The notes: generated by a model from the sequence alone, not told the origin. Positions 41,310-50,057 are shown, numbered from the stretch's first letter. The stretch: DNA of 64,000 nt from Longispora fulva (GCF_015751905.1 NZ_JADOUF010000001.1:2356001-2420000); one strand, 5' to 3'. Numbers and translations: made by a program.

Positions 41310-41600
41310 TCGGAATCCAGTCGAGGCCAGGCCAGATTGAGTTTTCGCAGGCAGATGATGTTGCGGGCGAGGCTGATGAGTGCTCGGTGGATGTCGGCGC
41401 GGCGTTCGTAGCGGGTGCGTAGGCGAACGCCGCCGTCGGCAGCCGGTTCCGCCGATCCCGGCGCACAACACGAAAACGACGCCTTCAAGCACGTCCCTGT
41501 CCGGGCTACGACGCCGGCCAGGAACCCGGAAACGACGCGGCCGCACCGAAATCAACGGCTCCAGCCGCGCCCACAACTCATCGGTCAAGACCCGATCCAT
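41310..41600 (-). pseudogene. IS5-family transposase remnant
   Basis: The start codon at 41600 opens the usual N-terminus of an IS5-type transposase (L-T-D-E-L-W-A-R-L-E-P-L-I, then V-L-E-G-V-V-F-V-L-C-A-G). After about 50 codons the frame changes, and the sequence jumps to the transposase C-terminus (L-R-T-R-Y-E-R-R-A-D-I-H-R-A-L-I-S-L-A). The entire catalytic DDE centre is missing. It is an internally deleted, inactive copy. I found no terminal inverted repeats. Confidence 0.75.
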
Positions 41601-41667
41601 CAGACAAATCTCAGACGATCAGACCAAACCACAACGCACGGCGTGTCCGCTGATTTCGAACTGATCT

Positions 41668-43059
41668 CTATGCCAGGCCACGCGCGTGGAACGCCGCCTT
41701 CACCGCGTTCGCGGCCGCGGTGCCGCATAGTGCTCGAGCCGCGGCGATCGTTCGGGAGGCCGCTGCGGGCATGGTGGTGGTCGGTGTGATGGTGAAGTGC
41801 GACTCGATGATGATCCTATCGGCGGTGGCGCGGCCGAGCGCGGTGTTGATGTCCTGCAGCGCCCGCGACCAGATCTCGCCGTCGTCGTGTACCTCGCCGG
41901 TGAGGTCGCGCGGGTAGACCTTGCGTCCGTCGGTTCGGCGCAGGCAGCGCGGGAAGGTCGTGGCGTAGGAAGTGGCGTCCCAGTCGCCGATACACGCCCA
42001 CGGGGTGGTTTCCGTGTTCGGGCTGACCGGCTGTGACATGGTGTAGGCCCAGTAGTCGCCGAAGCCCTCGCCGATTGCCCCACCGTCGGGGCTGGTGCCG
42101 AAGTCGGGCACTTGGGCGTCCTGGATCGCATGCCCGTACTCGTGCCAGATGATCTCGGCGTCCTCGGCGTCATCCACTCCCCCGGTGCCGAATGTGATCA
42201 GGTCCTTAGCCGGGTCGTAGAACGAGTTGTCATCGGTCAGGCCAGTGGTCCGGTAGTCCTGCGACTCGCTGTTGACACCTGAGAACCCGAGCCTGTGGAT
42301 GTACTCCTGAGCCGACGTGATGTGGTAGTAGCCCATGACCTGCTCGAATCCGGCTTGCGACCGGTCGTAGGCGAAGTAGCCCAAGGATGAGGTCACGGGC
42401 TTCTTACTCACGTTGTTGGCGTAGGCGCCGATGAGCCTGTCCTGCGAGTGCTGGTGGGTCAGGAGGACTGTCTCGTACGTGAAAGCGGAAGCGGGGCTGG
42501 TGTCAACGAGGTGGGTGTTTTGCTCGGCCACTGGCGGGTTGGGGTCGAAGACCTTGCCTACGGCGTGCTTCACCAAGTTGCGCGTGGACAGGATCGTGGC
42601 ATTGTCGGCGTCGACCAGGCTTTCGACAGAACCCGTTTCGGGATCGGTGTGCACCTGCCAGGCGAGCTTGGCGGCGTCACCCGGCACGATGACGAGGCGC
42701 GACCGGTATGCGTCTCCGCCGGTGTGTTGTGCCGCGGCGGCGTTGGCCCGCGTCTGCGTGACCGAACCGCCGGCCAGGCCATGAACCGGCCCCCGGACGG
42801 CCTTTCGCCCGTCGTCCACGGTGACCGCGCCGCTGGCCCTATCAACATGCCTGGCGTAGAAGCCGCCGACAACGGGGTGTCCGCCGAAGGTCTGCTCATA
42901 CCAGTAGTGGGTGCCGAGCAGGGACTCCTGGGTCGAGACGAGCCGGAGCCCATCGGCTTCGGGTTCAGACCGCGCAGGCGATGCGGCGACGGCCGTGACG
43001 AGCGCGGCGCTGACACCCAGAATGCACACGCGACGGAACGCAAGGGCGAAGGACTTCAC
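41668..43059 (-). CDS. secreted zinc metallopeptidase, fungalysin/thermolysin-like (M36-type)
   Basis: 463 residues from the GTG at 43059 (GGAGG five bases upstream). The signal peptide contains V-C-I-L-G-V-S-A-A-L-V-T-A-V-A. A propeptide (about residues 35-190, FTP-like, with V-V-G-G-F-Y-A and L-A-W-Q-V-H) precedes the catalytic domain. The zinc site is WHEYGHAI (HExxH) with third ligand Glu in GEGFGDYWAY. A Ca-type or disulfide-bonded C-terminal part follows. It acts outside the cell as a general protease. It is divergent from the aromatic precursor operon. Confidence 0.85.
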   Translation of the reverse strand: MKSFALAFRRVCILGVSAALVTAVAASPARSEPEADGLRLVSTQESLLGTHYWYEQTFGGHPVVGGFYARHVDRASGAVTVDDGRKAVRGPVHGLAGGSVTQTRANAAAAQHTGGDAYRSRLVIVPGDAAKLAWQVHTDPETGSVESLVDADNATILSTRNLVKHAVGKVFDPNPPVAEQNTHLVDTSPASAFTYETVLLTHQHSQDRLIGAYANNVSKKPVTSSLGYFAYDRSQAGFEQVMGYYHITSAQEYIHRLGFSGVNSESQDYRTTGLTDDNSFYDPAKDLITFGTGGVDDAEDAEIIWHEYGHAIQDAQVPDFGTSPDGGAIGEGFGDYWAYTMSQPVSPNTETTPWACIGDWDATSYATTFPRCLRRTDGRKVYPRDLTGEVHDDGEIWSRALQDINTALGRATADRIIIESHFTITPTTTMPAAASRTIAAARALCGTAAANAVKAAFHARGLA

Positions 43060-43495
43060 TGGCACCTCCAGCTCAACGAGATATGGCGGGAAGGCTATCG
43101 GCAGCCGGCGGCCCCAGAAGGAGACTCTCTGGGCAATTGCTAAAAATATGACACCCCGCCGTGCGCACGTACAGGCCTGGAGATTGTCACCAGCCCCAAC
43201 CGTGCAGCTCCGGCGGGCGGTTCGGATTCTCCTGCCGACCACCACGTTCGGCCACCAACCAAAGCTGGGGTCACATGCGGATAGGGACAGTGGCCAGCCA
43301 ACGCCCTGATCGGCCAACGATCGGACCGGCCGGTGATCCGCACCGCGGCGTCAGGCCGCCGATGTCCCTGGCGGATGCCGGGGAACGCGTGTTAGCGTCG
43401 GCCCGTGGCGTGTCGTGAGAGTCGATGGTTTGGGTGGCCGGCCTGCGGGCTCGGCGACTCGGTCATGACCTGACGTCACCATCACGCGAGCCGGC
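43060..43495. other. divergent region between the metallopeptidase gene and the DAHP synthase leader
   Basis: 435 bp with no secure gene. An AT-rich patch at about 43134-43155 lies some 80 bp upstream of the metallopeptidase start and may hold its promoter. CGATGTCCCTG occurs at 43360-43370 and again in the downstream terminator (43509-43519). Short frames near 43410-43490 are possible leader peptides but none is rich in aromatic codons. Confidence 0.35.
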
Positions 43496-43526
43496 AAAGG
43501 CAGGGACACGATGTCCCTGCCTTTTT
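43496..43526 (+). terminator. intrinsic terminator in the leader of the DAHP synthase gene
   Basis: AAAGGCAGGGACA pairs perfectly with TGTCCCTGCCTTT (13 bp, loop CGA) and is followed by further T. It is the most classical Rho-independent terminator of the window. It ends 70 bases upstream of the DAHP synthase ATG, and no gene ends before it on this strand, so it must act as an attenuator in the leader or insulate against readthrough. Confidence 0.8.
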
Positions 43527-43595
43527 GTATGCGCAGAGCATGCCGGCTCGGTCGCGGGAAGGCCGGCCCCGCCCCTGCCGGCGAAAGGTACCCCT

Positions 43596-44714
43596 ATGGC
43601 CACAACACTCATCACGGGCATGCACGAACCGCGCATCGACCGGATGCAGCCTCTGACACCACCGGATCTCCTGCACCGCGAGCTACCGATCGACGAGGTG
43701 CGGCGCACAGCGGTCACGGACGCCAGAACCTCCGTGGCCGCCGTGCTCGACGGCCACGACGACCGGCTGCTAGTGATCGTCGGACCGTGCTCGGTCCACG
43801 ATCCCCTGGCCGCGCTGGACTATGCGACCAGGCTCTCCGGACTGGCCGGCACGCTCGGCGACGACCTCCTCGTCCTGATGCGGGTGTACTTCGAGAAGCC
43901 GCGGACCGTCGTGGGCTGGAAGGGCCTGATCTACGACCCGCGCCTTGACGGGTCCGGTGACATCGACCTCGGCCTGCGCACCGCTCGCGCGCTCCTCCTT
44001 CGGGTGCTCGATCTGGGGCTGCCCGTGGCGTGCGAGTTCCTCGATCCGCTGCTCGCCCGGTACACATCCGACACCGTGGCCTGGGGCGCGATCGGGGCCC
44101 GAACGGTAGAGAGCCAGATCCACCGGCAGCTCGCCTCGGGCCTGCCCATGCCGATCGGGATGAAGAACCGCCCGGACGGCAGCGTGACCACGGCGGTGGA
44201 CGCCGTCCTCGCGGCGGGCGCGCCACACGTCCACGCCGGCACCGACACCACCGGCCAGCCGGTGATCGCGCACACGACGGGCAACACCGACTGTCATCTG
44301 GTACTGCGAGGCGGCAGCCGGAGCGGCCCGAACTTCGGGCCGGTGGCCGTCGAGGACGCGTTGCGGCGGCTGCGCTCGGCGGACCTGCCGGAACGCGTCG
44401 TCATCGACGCCAGTCATGACAACAGTGGAAAGGACCACCAACGCCAGGCGGGCGTCGTCGGCGAGGTGGCCCGGCAGGTCGAGTCCGGCCAGCGCGGCAT
44501 CGTAGGTCTGATGTTGGAGTCCTTCCTCGTGGCCGGGCGACAGGACATCGTGCCCGGCCGGCCGTTGACGTACGGCCAGTCGGTCACAGACGCGTGCCTG
44601 AGCTGGGAGGCGACCGTCGCGACCCTGGACAGGCTCGCCCTGGCCGCCCGGCGTCGACGCGGCACCCGGCCGGCCGGCGCGGGGCACGCGGTCCTGGGGG
44701 CCCGTCATGCCTGA
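43596..44714 (+). CDS. class I 3-deoxy-D-arabino-heptulosonate 7-phosphate (DAHP) synthase
   Basis: 372 residues. It condenses phosphoenolpyruvate and erythrose 4-phosphate, the first step of the shikimate pathway, in the cytosol. AroFGH-type motifs: VIVGPCSVHDP, FEKPRTVVGWKGLIYDP, E-F-L-D-P, GAIGARTVESQIHR, G-M-K-N-R-P-D-G, and D-A-S-H-D-N-S metal site near residue 270. The start at 43596 has GAAAGG seven bases upstream; extending upstream would read through the terminator. The gene overlaps the EPSP synthase gene by 8 bp. Actinomycetes usually rely on plant-type class II DAHP synthase, so a class I copy in this operon suggests a dedicated pathway. Confidence 0.93.
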   Translation: MATTLITGMHEPRIDRMQPLTPPDLLHRELPIDEVRRTAVTDARTSVAAVLDGHDDRLLVIVGPCSVHDPLAALDYATRLSGLAGTLGDDLLVLMRVYFEKPRTVVGWKGLIYDPRLDGSGDIDLGLRTARALLLRVLDLGLPVACEFLDPLLARYTSDTVAWGAIGARTVESQIHRQLASGLPMPIGMKNRPDGSVTTAVDAVLAAGAPHVHAGTDTTGQPVIAHTTGNTDCHLVLRGGSRSGPNFGPVAVEDALRRLRSADLPERVVIDASHDNSGKDHQRQAGVVGEVARQVESGQRGIVGLMLESFLVAGRQDIVPGRPLTYGQSVTDACLSWEATVATLDRLALAARRRRGTRPAGAGHAVLGARHA

Positions 44715-45975
44715 TCCCGAGGCCCAGGGCAAGCCCGGCGGCTCCGTCGTCATCGTGCCCGGTTCGAAGTCCGTGACGAACCGCGCGTTGTTCCTCGCCG
44801 CCGCGGCGGACGGCACGACCACCCTGCGGGGCGCCCTGCGCTCCGACGACACCGACGCGTTCGTCGAGGGCCTGGGCGTTCTGGGGTACGAGGTCGAGCG
44901 CGGCCCCGACGCGTGGCACGTCCGGGGCCGCCCCTCGGGACCGTCCGCCACGGAGGCCGACCTGTACTGCCGCGACGGCGCGACCGTCGCCCGCTTCCTG
45001 CCGGTACTGGCCGCCACCGGCCACGGCACCTTCCGGTTCGACGCCTCCCCGCAGATGCGCCGCCGGCCGCTCGGCCCGCTGACCACGGCGATGCGCCACC
45101 TCGGGGTCGAGCTGCGTCACGACGAACATGAGGGACACCATCCCCTCACCGTCGTCGGGCGGGGCGTTCGCGGCGGGGCGGTCCGCCTCGACGCGGGGGT
45201 GTCCTCACAGTTCCTCAGCGCGTTGCTGCTGGCCGGGCCGCTGATGGCCGAGGGGCTGCGCGTCGAGGTAACCGATCTGGTGTCCGCGCCGTACGTCGAG
45301 ATCACGATCGCGATGATGCGGTCCTTCGGGGTGCGGGTGGTCCGCGACGGTGACGCGTTCGTCGTGCCCACCGGGGGCTACCGGGCCACCGACCACACCG
45401 TCGAACCCGACGCCTCGACGGCCAGCTACTTCTTCGCCGCCGCCGCGCTCACCGGCCGCCAGGTCACCGTTCCCGGGCTGGGTGCCGACGCGGTGCAGGG
45501 CGATCTGCGGTTCGTGGAGATCCTGGAGCGGATGGGGGCGACGGTGCGGGTCACCGCCGGTGCCACGACCGTGACCGGCACGGGCCGGCTGGCCGGGATC
45601 ACCGCGAACATGCGCGACATCTCCGACACGATGCCCACCCTGGCGGCGATCGCGCCGTTCGCCGCCGGGCCGGTGCGCATCACCGACGTGCACAACACCC
45701 GGGTCAAGGAGTGCGACCGGATCGAGGCGTGCGCGGTGAACCTGCGTAGGTTGGGGGTGCGCGTCGAGACGGGGCGCGACTGGATTGGGATCTGGCCGGC
45801 CGTACCCGTCGGAACGGAGATCGACTGCCACGGCGACCATCGGATCGCGATGAGCTTCGCGGTTACCGGCCTGCGCACCCCGAACCTGACGCTGGACGAG
45901 CCCACGGTGGTGCGCAAGACCTTCCCCGACTTCCACGAGGTGTTCGGTGCGCTGCGTCACAGGTGGGGATTGTGA
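44707..45975 (+). CDS. aroA: 3-phosphoshikimate 1-carboxyvinyltransferase (EPSP synthase)
   Basis: 422 residues. It transfers enolpyruvyl from phosphoenolpyruvate to shikimate 3-phosphate. Motifs: PGSKSVTNRALFLAAAA at the N-terminus with the Lys and Arg that bind phosphate, LRSDDTDAF, the segment R-D-G-A-T-V-A-R-F-L-P, which replaces the N-A-G-T-A-x-R of standard enzymes, and C-terminal VKECDRI, D-C-H-G-D-H-R-I-A-M. The start overlaps the DAHP synthase end by 8 bp, so translation is coupled. This second EPSP synthase adds to the operon's role in boosting aromatic flux. Confidence 0.93.
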   Translation: MPDPEAQGKPGGSVVIVPGSKSVTNRALFLAAAADGTTTLRGALRSDDTDAFVEGLGVLGYEVERGPDAWHVRGRPSGPSATEADLYCRDGATVARFLPVLAATGHGTFRFDASPQMRRRPLGPLTTAMRHLGVELRHDEHEGHHPLTVVGRGVRGGAVRLDAGVSSQFLSALLLAGPLMAEGLRVEVTDLVSAPYVEITIAMMRSFGVRVVRDGDAFVVPTGGYRATDHTVEPDASTASYFFAAAALTGRQVTVPGLGADAVQGDLRFVEILERMGATVRVTAGATTVTGTGRLAGITANMRDISDTMPTLAAIAPFAAGPVRITDVHNTRVKECDRIEACAVNLRRLGVRVETGRDWIGIWPAVPVGTEIDCHGDHRIAMSFAVTGLRTPNLTLDEPTVVRKTFPDFHEVFGALRHRWGL

Positions 45976-46019
45976 GGAAGGATGGTGGCACGCCTCCCTC
46001 GTGGTCTAGGGTCTTCGGC

Positions 46020-46079
46020 ATGACCTCGTCGATGAAGTGGTGGTGGCCTGCCCGGCAGGCGGCCCTGTTCGACGTGTGA
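46020..46079 (+). CDS. trpL: Trp leader peptide (WWW)
   Basis: An ATG at 46020 opens a 19-residue peptide M-T-S-S-M-K-W-W-W-P-A-R-Q-A-A-L-F-D-V. It has three consecutive Trp codons at 46038-46046. It lies between EPSP synthase and trpD and directly upstream of an attenuator. Ribosome stalling at the Trp codons in low tryptophan would control the terminator. Such WWW leaders are established in corynebacterial and streptomycete trp genes. Confidence 0.88.
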   Translation: MTSSMKWWWPARQAALFDV

Positions 46080-46115
46080 CATCTTCTTGTCCCGGCCGCC
46101 TCGATGAGGCGGCCG
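46046..46115 (+). promoter_or_regulatory. Trp attenuator with mutually exclusive hairpins
   Basis: Pause hairpin: GCCTGC at 46046-46051 with GCAGGC at 46055-46060. Antiterminator: AGGCGGCC at 46057-46064 with GGCCGCCT at 46094-46101, 8 perfect pairs. Terminator: CGGCCGCCTC at 46093-46102 with GAGGCGGCCG at 46106-46115, 10 perfect pairs, loop GAT, then TTGTC. Stalling on the three Trp codons frees the antiterminator arm and allows trpD and the anthranilate synthase to be transcribed. The architecture is complete and follows the classical scheme. Confidence 0.88.
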
Positions 46116-46170
46116 TTGTCATGTCCGGGCGGCGGGGTCTCATCGGGGCTCCACGAACCCGGAGTACCCC

Positions 46171-47247
46171 ATGACCCAGCCTCCCGTGCCCTGGCCTTCC
46201 CTCGTCGCCACGCTCCTCGACGGCGACGACCTCACCGTCGAGCAGGCGGCGTCGGCGATGGACGAGATCTGTTCCGGCCGCGCAAGCCCGGTGTCCCTGG
46301 CCGCGTTCCTCACCGCGTTGCGGGCCAAGGGCGCGGCGCAGGCCGAGGTGACCGGATTCCTGCGCGCGATCACCGCGCACGCCGTCGCGGTCCGGGTCGC
46401 CGGACCAGTCGTCGACATCACCGGTACCGGCGGGGACGGCGCCCGCACCGTCAACGTGTCCACCATGGCCGCCCTGGTGGTGGCCGGCACCGGCACGACC
46501 GTGGTGAAACACGGCGGCCGGGCCGCATCCTCAGCCTCCGGCGCCGCCGACGTCCTGGAGGAGCTCGGGATCCCCATGGACCTCGGGCCGGACGAGATTC
46601 CCGAGGTGGTCCGGCGGGCGGGCATCGCCTTCTGCTTCGCGCCGCGGTTTCATCCCGGGCTGCGGCACGCCGCACCGGTGCGCCGGGAACTCGGCTTCCC
46701 CACCGTGTTCAACACCCTGGGTCCCCTCGCTCACCCGGCCCGGCCGACGCATCAGCTCCTGGGCGTCGCGGATGTGCGTACCGCACCGGTCCTCGCGGCG
46801 GTCCTGGCCGCCCGGGGCACCACCGCGCTCGTGGTCCGCGGCGACGACGGGCTCGACGAACTGACCGTGACCACGACGTCCCAGGTCTGGTCGGTCGAGG
46901 ACGGAGCGGTGCGACACCTTCGGATCGACCCCCGCGACCTCGGCATCAGGCGCGCCGCACCTGGGGCGCTGCGCGGCGGGGACGCCCGGCACAACGCGGA
47001 CGTGATCCGACGGGTACTGGCTGGCGAGACGGGACCCGTCCGTGATGCCGTACTCCTCAACGCCGCCGCGGCGCTGGCCACCGTCGAGCCGGGCCGCGAC
47101 CCGTTCACGACACGCCTGGCCGCCGCGCTGCCCCGGTGTGCGGGCGCGGTGGATTCCGGGGCTGCCAGCGACGTGCTGCGCAGGTGGCGCGAGGCCAGCT
47201 CGGCGCACGCGCCGGCCAGTACCCGGAAAGGGATTTCGGATGTCTGA
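46171..47247 (+). CDS. trpD: anthranilate phosphoribosyltransferase
   Basis: 358 residues. It joins anthranilate to phosphoribosyl pyrophosphate. Signatures: DITGTGGDGARTVNVST (PRPP-binding GTGGD), VVKHGGRAASSASGAADVLEELG, F-N-T-L-G-P-L-A-H-P and a G-D-D-G-L-D-E-L segment. CGGAG sits six bases before the ATG. The leader in front makes it respond to tryptophan. It overlaps the anthranilate synthase gene by 8 bp. trpC, trpB and trpA are not in the window, so the intermediate must be finished by enzymes elsewhere. Confidence 0.93.
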   Translation: MTQPPVPWPSLVATLLDGDDLTVEQAASAMDEICSGRASPVSLAAFLTALRAKGAAQAEVTGFLRAITAHAVAVRVAGPVVDITGTGGDGARTVNVSTMAALVVAGTGTTVVKHGGRAASSASGAADVLEELGIPMDLGPDEIPEVVRRAGIAFCFAPRFHPGLRHAAPVRRELGFPTVFNTLGPLAHPARPTHQLLGVADVRTAPVLAAVLAARGTTALVVRGDDGLDELTVTTTSQVWSVEDGAVRHLRIDPRDLGIRRAAPGALRGGDARHNADVIRRVLAGETGPVRDAVLLNAAAALATVEPGRDPFTTRLAAALPRCAGAVDSGAASDVLRRWREASSAHAPASTRKGISDV

Positions 47248-49027
47248 CGCTTTCTGCTTGTTGCACGCGCGCGGCACCACCCGGCTCGTCACCGGCGAGG
47301 TCCGGTACGGCAAGCTCCTGGCCGATCTGCCGCGGCCGACCGGCCTGCCCGTGATCAGCATGGTGCCGTACAGCCAACTGCGCGAACGCGGCTTCGTCGT
47401 GCACGACAGCGAGGAGCCGCTGATCTCGCTCGTGGCCACCGACTGCCGCGAGGTCGACCTCGACGCGCTCCTCGACGGGCCCGAGCCGCCGTTCCAGATG
47501 TCGGAGGTGACCCTGGGCACGTCGGACGCCGACTACGCCGCGATGGTCCGTCGGGTCGTCGACGACGAGATCCGCCGGGGCGAAGGGTCGAACTTCCTGA
47601 TCTCCCGCACCGGGGGCGCGAACATCGAGGGCTTCTCCCCCGACGTGGCCCGGACCATCTTCCGCCGACTGGTCCGCAACGAACCGGGCGCCTACCTGAC
47701 GTTCTGCTTCTTCGACGGCGAGCGGTACTTCATCGGTTCCTCGCCCGAACGACATCTGACCTTCGTCGGCACCGAGGTGACGATGAACCCGATCAGCGGC
47801 ACTCTGCCCAAGCGGCCCGGCACCGGGCGCGCCGAACTCCTCGACTTCCTCACCGACCCGAAGGAGATCAACGAGCTCTTCCAGGTGGTCGACGAGGAGC
47901 TGAAGATGATGTCGCGGATCTGCTCGGCGGGCGGGACGGTGCGGGGGCCGTACCTCAAGGAGATGGGTTCGCTGGTGCACACCGAGTACGAACTGGTCGG
48001 GCACAGCACCATGGACAAGGTCGACGCGTTCCGGGAGTCGATGTTCGCCGCCACGATGATCGGCAGCCCGTTGGAGAACGCCGCCCGGGTCATCCACCGG
48101 CACGAGGACACCTCCCGGCGGTACTACTCCTCCGCCCTCGTCGTGCACGGGCTCGACGAGGGCGGGGCGGAGTACCTGGACAGCGCGATCACGATCCGCA
48201 CCATGGAGGTCACCGCCGACGGGCGGGTGGCCCTGCGCAGCGGCGGCAGCATCGTCCGAGACTCCGATCCGGAGAAGGAGACCCGGGAGGCGAGCGCGAA
48301 GATGGCCGGGCTGCTGCGCGCCGCGTCGTCGGCCGAGCGCACCCCGGTGGTCCTGCCGGGGCTGGTGGACGCGCACGTCGAGGAGGTGCTGCGGTCGCGC
48401 AACGGCCGGCTGTCGCGGTTCTGGACGGACAACCAGCAGGAAGCGCGGGTTCCGGCGGCGCCAGGGGCGCGGATCCTGGTCGTGGACAACGAGGACGAGT
48501 TCACCCGGATGCTCGCCCACGTCCTCACCCACCTCGGCCACACCGTCACCGTCGGCGACCACGACGACCCGGGGCTCGACCTGGCGGTGGCGGACCTGGT
48601 GCTGGTCGGCCCTGGACCCGGCGACCCCACGGACCCCGACAATCCCAGGATGCGACGGGTACGCCAGATCGTGGCCGACCTCCTGGCTGCCGACGCCCCG
48701 TTCCTCGCGGTGTGCCTCGGCCACCAGATCGTCTGCCAGCACTTCGGGTTCGACATCGCGCCCGTGGACCCGCCGTTGCAGGGCGTGCAGCGGACCGTGG
48801 ACCTGTTCGGCCGGCCGGAGGCGGTGGGGTTCTACAACACGTACTTCGCCCGGGTACCCGCCGCGCCGCCCGCCGGAGTCCGGATCGCCGCCGACGGGGA
48901 CCGGGTGGTGGCCCTGCGCGGGCGGCGGTTCCGCACTTTCCAGTTCCACGTCGAGTCGGTACTCACCACACATTGTGAGGAGATCCTCCGCGAAGCCGTC
49001 GACGCCCTGCTCGAGGGAGGATGGTGA
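47240..49027 (+). CDS. fused anthranilate synthase (TrpE-TrpG, PhzE-like)
   Basis: 595 residues. Residues 1-395 are the chorismate-binding component: F-I-G-S-S-P-E-R-H-L, N-P-I-S-G-T, and G-S-P-L-E-N-A-A-R-V-I in place of the usual P-x-G-x-x-x-G-A-P. The rest is a class I glutamine amidotransferase with nucleophile AVCLGHQ near residue 491 and the His-Glu pair in FQFHVESVL. G-V-Q-R-T-V-D-L-F-G with V-G-F-Y-N-T-Y is characteristic of PhzE-type enzymes. PhzE itself stops at aminodeoxyisochorismate, whereas related actinomycete enzymes make anthranilate for secondary metabolism. The neighbouring trpD argues for anthranilate. Coupled to trpD by an 8-bp overlap. Confidence 0.88.
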   Translation: MSDAFCLLHARGTTRLVTGEVRYGKLLADLPRPTGLPVISMVPYSQLRERGFVVHDSEEPLISLVATDCREVDLDALLDGPEPPFQMSEVTLGTSDADYAAMVRRVVDDEIRRGEGSNFLISRTGGANIEGFSPDVARTIFRRLVRNEPGAYLTFCFFDGERYFIGSSPERHLTFVGTEVTMNPISGTLPKRPGTGRAELLDFLTDPKEINELFQVVDEELKMMSRICSAGGTVRGPYLKEMGSLVHTEYELVGHSTMDKVDAFRESMFAATMIGSPLENAARVIHRHEDTSRRYYSSALVVHGLDEGGAEYLDSAITIRTMEVTADGRVALRSGGSIVRDSDPEKETREASAKMAGLLRAASSAERTPVVLPGLVDAHVEEVLRSRNGRLSRFWTDNQQEARVPAAPGARILVVDNEDEFTRMLAHVLTHLGHTVTVGDHDDPGLDLAVADLVLVGPGPGDPTDPDNPRMRRVRQIVADLLAADAPFLAVCLGHQIVCQHFGFDIAPVDPPLQGVQRTVDLFGRPEAVGFYNTYFARVPAAPPAGVRIAADGDRVVALRGRRFRTFQFHVESVLTTHCEEILREAVDALLEGGW

Positions 49028-49252
49028 CCCTGTGGGTCTGTGAGTACCCGCAGTCGGTGGATGTCCTGCGGTCCGTTCTCGGAGCAGGCGGCGGCCACCG
49101 GCACGCGGGCGCCTTCTGCCTGCCGTGTGCGGCCGGGTGTCGGTCGTGGTGTCATCATCATGAACCCGGCCGACGCTATGGCCGCCTGGCACCGCACGCT
49201 GCCGATCTGGCCGCAGCCGACCATGGCCAGCGCGGCGGCCCGATAACCAGTT

Positions 49253-50038
49253 GTGTCGCGGCAGTTTCCTCGCCACGGTTGCCAGGTGACTACGCGAGAT
49301 CTCGGTCGGGTCGAGCGGATCGGCGACACGGTGCACCGGCCGGTCGGGCCGTGGACCCCGGCGGTTCACGGGCTGCTCCGCCATCTGGAGGCCGTCGGCT
49401 ACGAGCTGGCGCCCCGTGTGCTCGGCTTCGATGAGCAGGGCCGCGAGGTACTGACCTGGATCGGCGGCGAATCCGGTCCGGACGGTTGGGCGAAGGTCGT
49501 CGACGACCGGGGGCTGATCACTTTCGCCGGCCTGCTGCGCGACTACCACGACGCTGTGGCCGGATACCGGCCCCCGGCCACGACCTGCTGGTCCACCACG
49601 ACCGGCGGACCGGTCAGCGACGAGGTGATCTGTCACGGCGACTTCGGTCCCTGGAACACTGTGTGGCGCGGCGCCCGGCCGGTCGGCATCATCGACTGGG
49701 ATCACGCGCGTCCGGCGCCCCGGTTGCACGACGTGGCGTACGCACTCGAGTACGTGGTGCCGTTCCGCGACGATAGCGAGTGCGTGCGGTGGCTGCGCTA
49801 CCCGCGGCCGCCCGACCGGCGTCACCGCCTTGAGGTATTCGCCGCCGCCTACGGCCTCACCGACACGGCGGGCCTGGTCGATGCCGTGCTCACCGTCCAG
49901 GAAGGCGGCATCGAGGCCGTCCGGCACCTGGCGGAACAGGGCCACGAGCCCCAGGCCACCTGGGTCGCCGAAGGGCACCTGGACGAACTCCGGGCGCGCC
50001 TCGCATGGGGTCAGGCCAACCGGCACCTGATGGAGTAA
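49253..50038 (+). CDS. aminoglycoside phosphotransferase-family kinase
   Basis: 261 residues from the GTG at 49253; a GTG at 49286 is an alternative, and neither has a clear ribosome binding site. The APH/choline kinase fold is plain: V-I-C-H-G-D-F-G-P-W-N-T-V (catalytic Asp and Asn) and G-I-I-D-W-D-H-A-R-P-A-P-R-L-H-D-V-A (metal-binding Asp). The N-terminal lobe starts R-I-G-D-T-V-H-R-P-V-G-P-W-T-P, typical of a subset of these kinases common in actinobacteria. It phosphorylates an unknown small molecule; drug resistance is not implied. Confidence 0.82.
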   Translation: MSRQFPRHGCQVTTRDLGRVERIGDTVHRPVGPWTPAVHGLLRHLEAVGYELAPRVLGFDEQGREVLTWIGGESGPDGWAKVVDDRGLITFAGLLRDYHDAVAGYRPPATTCWSTTTGGPVSDEVICHGDFGPWNTVWRGARPVGIIDWDHARPAPRLHDVAYALEYVVPFRDDSECVRWLRYPRPPDRRHRLEVFAAAYGLTDTAGLVDAVLTVQEGGIEAVRHLAEQGHEPQATWVAEGHLDELRARLAWGQANRHLME

Positions 50039-50057
50039 GGAGTGTTGCGAATGTAGA

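Noticed and set aside
43425-43595. Extending the DAHP synthase gene upstream to 43425
   Set aside because: It would translate through the leader terminator, and the conserved enzyme begins at 43596 behind a good ribosome binding signal.
49160-49246. 28-codon plus-strand frame with two Trp, possible leader peptide before the APH gene
   Set aside because: No ribosome binding site, no terminator/antiterminator pair downstream.
47105-50026. A 973-codon open frame antisense to the anthranilate synthase and APH genes
   Set aside because: GC-bias shadow: it spans two well-supported plus-strand genes, shows no domain and no ribosome binding site.
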